From Deltaproteobacteria bacterium (GTDB lineage Bacteria; Desulfobacterota; Desulfobacteria; Desulfobacterales; Desulfatirhabdiaceae): a stretch of 9,813 bases of DNA. The DNA lies in NCBI GenBank assembly GCA_021778975.1, contig JAJYBO010000092.1, positions 1 through 9,813 of the forward strand. The letters are read 5' to 3'. Positions 6,381 to 9,813 of this stretch are shown one piece after another (within the stretch, counting starts at the first letter, position 1; each line of letters opens with the position of its first letter). The position numbers and the translations under genes are program-made. The notes beneath the pieces were generated by a model. That model searched no databases. It was not told the DNA's origin and was given only the letters and a program-made list of their open reading frames with translations.

Positions 6381-7673
6381 TTACCCCGCAATAACTGTCT
6401 GGTAGATCAGGTAAATATTGAGAATGACAATGACGGCTGCTGTCAGACCTGCCAGAATGGTGGTGAGGCCGTGGTTTACCATATCTCCCATGATATCCTT
6501 TCTGCGGGTGAACATAATCAGCGGTATAATGGCGAATGGCAGCCCGAAGCTGAGTACGACCTGACTGACGACAAGGGTGCGTGTCGGATCCAGCCCCATG
6601 CCGATCACAACAAGTGATGGCGCCATGGTGGCGATACGGCGGATCCACACAGGGATGTGATGTTTCAGAAATCCCTGCATGATGATCTGCCCCGCGCTGG
6701 TGCCAACGGTAGAGGATGACAGCCCGGCGACCAGCAGCGATAAGCCGAAGAACCAGCTTGCGGCCTTTCCCAACAGCGGTTCTAAAGTTCGGTATGCCTC
6801 CTGGATGCTGGCGATATGGGTGTATTCCGCCGTGTGAAATGTGGATGCCGCCATTATCAGCATGGCGGCGTTCACGAAACTGGCGCCTCCCAGCGCGATG
6901 ACGACATCCGCTATTTCAAAACGGTACAGGCGCTGCAATTGCCGGCGGTCTTTGACCACAATACGATCCTGGGTCAGCGCCGAATGCAGGAAGATGGCGT
7001 GAGGCATGACCGTGGCGCCCAGAATACCGGATGCCAGTACGACGCTGTCTGCCCCGGAAAAGTGCGGTATGACGGCGGAATGCAGGATGGTTTTCCAGCC
7101 CGGGCGAACAATGATGGTCTCTATGATGTAACACAGGGTTACCACGCCGACCATGGCGGAGATGACGGCTTCCAGCGGCCTGAATCCATATCGTTCGAAT
7201 CCCAGAATCAGAAATGTCGCGAACGCTGTCAATATCGCTCCCCAAAACAACGAGACGCCCAGCAACAGATTGAAACCCAGCGCAGCCCCCAGAAATTCCG
7301 CCAGATCCGTAGCCATTGCCACCAGTTCCATCAATACCCACATGCCATATACGATGGGCTGGGGAAACTGCATCCGGCAGTGTTCCGCCAGATTCATGGA
7401 TGTGGCGATTCCCAGCTTGGCGGACAGCGTCTGGATAAGCATGGCCATGAGGTTGCTGACCACGATCACCCACAGCAACGTGTACCCGAATTGCGCGCCC
7501 GCCTGAATATTGGTGGCGAAATTGCCGGGATCGATATAGGCAACACTGGCAATGAAGGCAGGCCCCAGAAACGGGAGCAGTCGGGTCAGGCGGTTCGCTG
7601 TTTCAGGATTTTCCAGAATGTCCAGTGCGGCATCCACTGTTCTGGAATCGGAATTTGTTCGAAGGTCATCCAT
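6381..7673 (-). CDS. mntH: Nramp-family divalent metal transporter (MntH type)
   Basis: The 430-residue protein has the length and about 11 hydrophobic segments of bacterial Nramp transporters, proton-coupled importers of Mn2+ and Fe2+ in the inner membrane. The two metal-binding helix breaks are intact: DPGN in TM1 (Asp48 to Asn51) and MPH in TM6 (Met223 to His225), with Ala220 before it. A methionine here marks transition-metal transport rather than the Mg2+-type members. GQIIMQGFL (328-336) is another family signature. The start ATG at 7673 is the only ATG near the end of the open frame; an in-frame stop lies at 7698-7700. No Shine-Dalgarno precedes it, only CCACCCCAAAT, and repeat copy C ends 11 bases away. 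It is the first gene of a two-gene unit with the tandem Usp gene. No Fur or MntR operator was recognised. The exact metal is not determined by sequence alone. Confidence 0.93.
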   Translation of the reverse strand: MDDLRTNSDSRTVDAALDILENPETANRLTRLLPFLGPAFIASVAYIDPGNFATNIQAGAQFGYTLLWVIVVSNLMAMLIQTLSAKLGIATSMNLAEHCRMQFPQPIVYGMWVLMELVAMATDLAEFLGAALGFNLLLGVSLFWGAILTAFATFLILGFERYGFRPLEAVISAMVGVVTLCYIIETIIVRPGWKTILHSAVIPHFSGADSVVLASGILGATVMPHAIFLHSALTQDRIVVKDRRQLQRLYRFEIADVVIALGGASFVNAAMLIMAASTFHTAEYTHIASIQEAYRTLEPLLGKAASWFFGLSLLVAGLSSSTVGTSAGQIIMQGFLKHHIPVWIRRIATMAPSLVVIGMGLDPTRTLVVSQVVLSFGLPFAIIPLIMFTRRKDIMGDMVNHGLTTILAGLTAAVIVILNIYLIYQTVIAG

Positions 7674-7684
7674 ATTTGGGGTGG

Positions 7685-7833
7685 TTTCGTAAAAAGTCTA
7701 TTTGGAGACGGCTTTATAAAAAATTTGCAGGCAAGTCTCGTAAATCTTGAATAGTGAGGCGTACTTACGGTATGCAGCAACGACGAAGAACGCAGCGCTG
7801 GCGCCGCATGACGGGCTTTTTACGAAGCCGTCA
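7685..7833 (+). repeat. MITE-like dispersed repeat, copy C
   Basis: This 149-bp element is the best-preserved copy. The left end TTTCGTAAAAAGTC (7685-7698) is close to the reverse complement of the right end GGCTTTTTACGAAGCCGTCA (7814-7833). GCAGGCAAG (7728-7736), GTGAGGCGTACTTA (7754-7767) and GCAACGACGAAG (7777-7788) match copy A. The right end can fold into a hairpin: GACG, a bulged G, GCTT, loop, AAGC, CGTC (7810-7832). The last three bases, TCA, are the stop codon of the DUF3786 gene on the minus strand. The left end lies 11 bases before the mntH start, so the whole gap between these genes is essentially repeat. Confidence 0.78.
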
Positions 7834-8766
7834 TTTTTCACAGGTGTCGGTATCTTGCCGGGCCTGTTGTACCAGAAGCTCACAGACCAGATTCACCAGT
7901 CCCCAAATGGCGTCGGCGGAAAGGTGCTGATCAATGGAGCGGTCAAAGAGAATGGTGAGCCTGGGCTTGAACTCATCGTCACCCCTCCACATCAGGAAGT
8001 ACAGGGGAATCTTGGGAAACGGCCTGAGTTTGCAGGCAATATCCGCCATTTGAACTCGCACGCCGCCCAGTTTATTCGCGGCGTTGGAAAAGCCTTCGAT
8101 ATCATATCCAAACTGTTCCAGCACCATGTCGGTCTTGAGTTCATGAGGGCCTTGAAAAAACTGGGCGTCTTTTAACTCCTGGACAGCGATCATGTCGTTG
8201 GCCAGCCAGCCGGGTTTGACCTGAAGCAGATAGGCCAGCGTCAGAAGTTCCAGCAGTGGGTGATCTACGGGGCGCCAGTCCCCAGCTTCTTTCAAAAAGC
8301 ATTGACGCTGGGATGGATGAATCCGGATTTCGGTGTCGAGAAAATCCATTGTGAGGGAATCCGGATTTTCCTGCCGGGCCAATGCGGTATCACAAAGGTC
8401 CGCCAGATTCTTCTGTGAGAGATCATTCCAAAATTCGGGGGGTACAACAATTCTCTGGGAGGGGATGCTATGGACATCCTGATGCTGGTTGCGGCGTCTA
8501 ATCTGCATGTCTATGAAACTCTGGCTGAAGGGATAGGGTCCCTGCGAAAAACTTTCGCAGGGAAAGGCGTGGCAGTCTCGCATACAGTAGGCGATCTGGT
8601 TGGCTTTGGCGCAGGCCAGAATAGGGCAGGGCTGACCGAACAGATGTTTCTGAACCTGAATTTTGTACTCTGCTTCAGGGCTGATACCGGAACCGCAGGT
8701 CGAGCAGGCGCCCATAACCTGAAGCTTGCACACATTACAGTTAATTCCACAGGCGGCGGTGGCCAT
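7831..8766 (-). CDS. DUF3795-DUF3786 cysteine-rich protein
   Basis: This 311-residue protein joins two domains of unknown function. Residues 1 to about 75 are a DUF3795-type cysteine module: CGINCNVC (Cys6, Cys10, Cys13), CSTC (21-24), CPILAC (47-52) and CMRDCHAFPC (61, 65, 70). That is ten cysteines, well suited to Fe-S cluster or zinc binding. Residues about 105-300 match DUF3786, with LLELLTLAYLL (170-181), FPKIPLYFLMWRGDDEF (250-266) and ILFDRSIDQHLSAD (272-285). DUF3786 is found mostly in anaerobes and I associate it with corrinoid or Fe-S metabolism, but its function is not established. The ATG at 8766 was chosen because the cysteine module begins right after it. A GTG at 8808 in the same frame would translate the C10 tract into a proline run and is unlikely. 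The ribosome-binding site is weak. The stop codon is part of repeat copy C; the C-terminus looks complete. Confidence 0.85.
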   Translation of the reverse strand: MATAACGINCNVCKLQVMGACSTCGSGISPEAEYKIQVQKHLFGQPCPILACAKANQIAYCMRDCHAFPCESFSQGPYPFSQSFIDMQIRRRNQHQDVHSIPSQRIVVPPEFWNDLSQKNLADLCDTALARQENPDSLTMDFLDTEIRIHPSQRQCFLKEAGDWRPVDHPLLELLTLAYLLQVKPGWLANDMIAVQELKDAQFFQGPHELKTDMVLEQFGYDIEGFSNAANKLGGVRVQMADIACKLRPFPKIPLYFLMWRGDDEFKPRLTILFDRSIDQHLSADAIWGLVNLVCELLVQQARQDTDTCEK

Positions 8767-8787
8767 ATGCTGATATCTTTCCTTTGT

Positions 8788-8797
8788 GGGGGGGGGG
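8788..8797 (+). repeat. Ten-G homopolymer upstream of the DUF3786 gene
   Basis: A run of ten G (ten C on the coding strand) lies 21 bases upstream of the ATG at 8766, in the leader of the DUF3795-DUF3786 gene. Runs of this length are prone to slipped-strand length change and could alter leader or promoter spacing. They are also a common place for sequencing error. Confidence 0.9.
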
Positions 8798-8815
8798 AGC
8801 AATTCCACTCCGCTG

Positions 8816-8947
8816 TTATTCGATTAATTTCTCAAGTTCCAAGAGAATTCTTTTGACAGCTAAAACCTTCTTCGATTCATCATCGGATGGTCTGGTTGTT
8901 GCGATTTTCGATGTGAGCCTGGAAATTTGGTGGTGTCTGAAATTGAC
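8816..8947 (-). pseudogene. Possible short coding remnant downstream of the methyltransferase
   Basis: Between the methyltransferase stop and the DUF3786 gene (8767-8983) no intact gene is seen. One minus-strand frame stays open for 43 codons between two TAA stops but has no ATG or GTG start. It ends with RILLELEKLIE, a charged, helix-like C-terminus. A second frame just upstream (down to the TGA at about 8868) is also open for about 40 codons. This could be a decayed gene, for example a lost partner of the methyltransferase, or chance. Confidence 0.22.
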
Positions 8948-8983
8948 TTACTTTTGGCGTTATAAGGGCATCAATCCTCAAGA

Positions 8984-9813
8984 TCAAGGGCTTGAATTGT
9001 TTAATATAAAGCTAATCTCACCCACCACCCTCTTTTTGGGGGGGCTGGTTTCTTTGTCATAGGACTTAAGTCTCTCGGTTGCCAGATGATAAAAATCGCG
9101 ATTCACTTCAGCGGAAAAACAACGTCTCCCTGTTCGATGAGATGAAATCGCCGCAGAACAAAGCCCTCCAAACGGCTCCCAGACGACATCTCCCGGATCA
9201 GAACTTGCCCTGATGGAAAGTTCTATCAACCGAAGTGGCTTCTGATTCATATGAAGGCACCTGTTTCCGGATTTCAGTCTTTCTTCACCTCGCACGGCAG
9301 GCTCTGACCATACATTTGTAACACCATTTTCAAAGTTGAATTTTGAGCGCATTTGTGACCACTCAATGGCTGAAAGTGGTCTTTTCCCGTCAACGGAAAA
9401 GTATGGGCGTCCACTTGATAACCCAAATTTGTTCGCGTACGAAACAATTAATTGAAACGCATCAGGGGGTGGGTAATACCAGAGATGATCCGAAGCAAAA
9501 TACTTTCGTGTGGCGGCATTTTTGACGCCGCAGATATCATTGGTAATATGGAAAGGCAATCCTGTCCTTGCCCATTCATATCTTAACCACTCTTGCATGG
9601 TGAGCATCGTCTTTTGCACGCTGAATAAGACTCTCTTGACATATTGAGCACAAACCTCAGTGATGACAGGAAATTTTCTGAGTGTCTTGCTATTTGAATT
9701 GCCTGCTATGTGAGCGATGCCCTTTTCCCAGATATGACAGTTTCGAAAATCCCATCCTTCCTCGACCAGAGTTCTGTGAACATTCGCCCACCCCTGTTCG
9801 GAGTTCCAAAACC
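8984..9813 (-). CDS. Site-specific DNA amino-methyltransferase (5' truncated)
   Basis: The frame is open to the right edge, so the start is missing; 275 residues are visible. A GTG at 9619 lies in this frame, but coding clearly continues upstream with FWNSEQGWANVHRTLVEEG and IWEKGIAHIAGNSNSKTLRK. The C-terminal third has the N6_N4_Mtase pattern (PF01555): MNQKPLRLIELSI, then DVVWEPFGGLCSAAI (motif I, the AdoMet-binding loop, with Glu in place of the usual Asp), and CFSAEVNRDFYHLA. The target-base motif (D/N/S)PP(Y/W) is expected upstream and is not in the window. LWYYPPPDAFQ is a separate conserved-looking patch. The order, catalytic part before motif I, fits a beta-class enzyme making N6-methyladenine or N4-methylcytosine. 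No endonuclease partner is seen. The region appears more A+T-rich than its neighbours, suggesting transfer. The specificity cannot be read. Confidence 0.87.
   Translation of the reverse strand, partial: FWNSEQGWANVHRTLVEEGWDFRNCHIWEKGIAHIAGNSNSKTLRKFPVITEVCAQYVKRVLFSVQKTMLTMQEWLRYEWARTGLPFHITNDICGVKNAATRKYFASDHLWYYPPPDAFQLIVSYANKFGLSSGRPYFSVDGKRPLSAIEWSQMRSKFNFENGVTNVWSEPAVRGEERLKSGNRCLHMNQKPLRLIELSIRASSDPGDVVWEPFGGLCSAAISSHRTGRRCFSAEVNRDFYHLATERLKSYDKETSPPKKRVVGEISFILNNSSP

Noticed and set aside
6376..6648. N-terminal extension of the universal stress protein
   Set aside because: The extension overlaps the mntH 3' end and translates to a His- and Arg-rich string without family similarity. 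The Usp fold begins at the ATG at 6375.
6816..7754. 312-codon open frame on the plus strand
   Set aside because: It lies antisense to mntH, whose Nramp motifs are unambiguous. Its product is rich in Gln, His, Arg and Gly with no family pattern, as expected for a shadow frame, and no ribosome-binding site was found.
3267..7833. The three repeat copies as a CRISPR array
   Set aside because: The copies are about 145 bp, kilobases apart and separated by genes. There are no short regularly spaced repeats.
7747..8175. 142-codon plus-strand frame starting in repeat copy C
   Set aside because: It runs from the repeat into the antisense of the DUF3786 gene and has no recognisable domain.
8854..8882. 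TTGACA on the plus strand as a promoter
   Set aside because: At 17 bases downstream the -10 position reads TTCATC, a poor match, and no plus-strand gene follows.
9038..9044. Seven-G run as a second slippage switch
   Set aside because: It is explained as coding for Pro-Pro in the methyltransferase tail and is short enough to be ordinary.
8784..9062. 92-codon plus-strand frame across the gap and the methyltransferase end
   Set aside because: Its start lies in the G tract and its second half is antisense to the methyltransferase. There is no ribosome-binding site and no family pattern.

Overview
The window looks like chromosomal DNA from a strictly anaerobic bacterium of the Desulfobacterota (sulfate-reducer type, perhaps Desulfobacterales). 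This is an inference. It rests on the gene families seen together: a DUF3795/DUF3786 cysteine-rich protein, a tandem-ACT protein, a B12-binding radical SAM enzyme, and an AAA-like ATPase/PD-(D/E)XK protein. The moderate G+C content and a dispersed intergenic repeat of a kind I associate with these genomes point the same way. No rRNA, tRNA, CRISPR array, insertion-sequence transposase or replication origin was seen.

Layout. 1-1389 (+): 3' part of an AAA-ATPase-like/PD-(D/E)XK nuclease-family gene that runs off the left edge. 1490-1834 (-): small orphan flagellar rod/hook-type protein with its own good promoter and ribosome-binding site. 1954-3234 (+): B12-binding radical SAM enzyme, divergent from the rod-like gene. 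3267-3410: copy A of a MITE-like repeat. 3432-3851 (+): OsmC-family protein. 3889-3953: long inverted repeat between convergent genes. 3980-4654 (-): protein with two zinc-ribbon-like modules. 4801-4850: degenerate repeat copy B. 4949-5431 (+): tandem ACT-domain protein. 5428-6375 (-): tandem universal stress protein, meeting the ACT gene tail to tail on a shared TTAA. 6381-7673 (-): Nramp metal transporter (MntH type), 5 bases upstream of the stress-protein gene. 7685-7833: repeat copy C. 7831-8766 (-): DUF3795-DUF3786 protein whose stop codon lies inside copy C. 8788-8797: ten-G tract just upstream of that gene. 8984-9813 (-): 3' part of a DNA amino-methyltransferase gene that runs off the right edge.

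How the genes relate. Only mntH and the tandem universal stress protein form a clear operon, probably linking manganese/iron uptake with a nucleotide-binding stress protein. OsmC and Nramp proteins both fit an anaerobe's oxidative-stress and metal-homeostasis repertoire, but they are separate transcription units here. The rest is a patchwork of single-gene units in alternating directions.

The most distinctive structure is the repeat family. Copies A and C are about 145-150 bp with imperfect terminal inverted repeats, and B is a right-end remnant. All lie between genes and touch gene signals: the osmC ribosome-binding site, the DUF3786 stop codon and the mntH leader. I did not find a convincing new multi-gene defence or metabolic system in the window.
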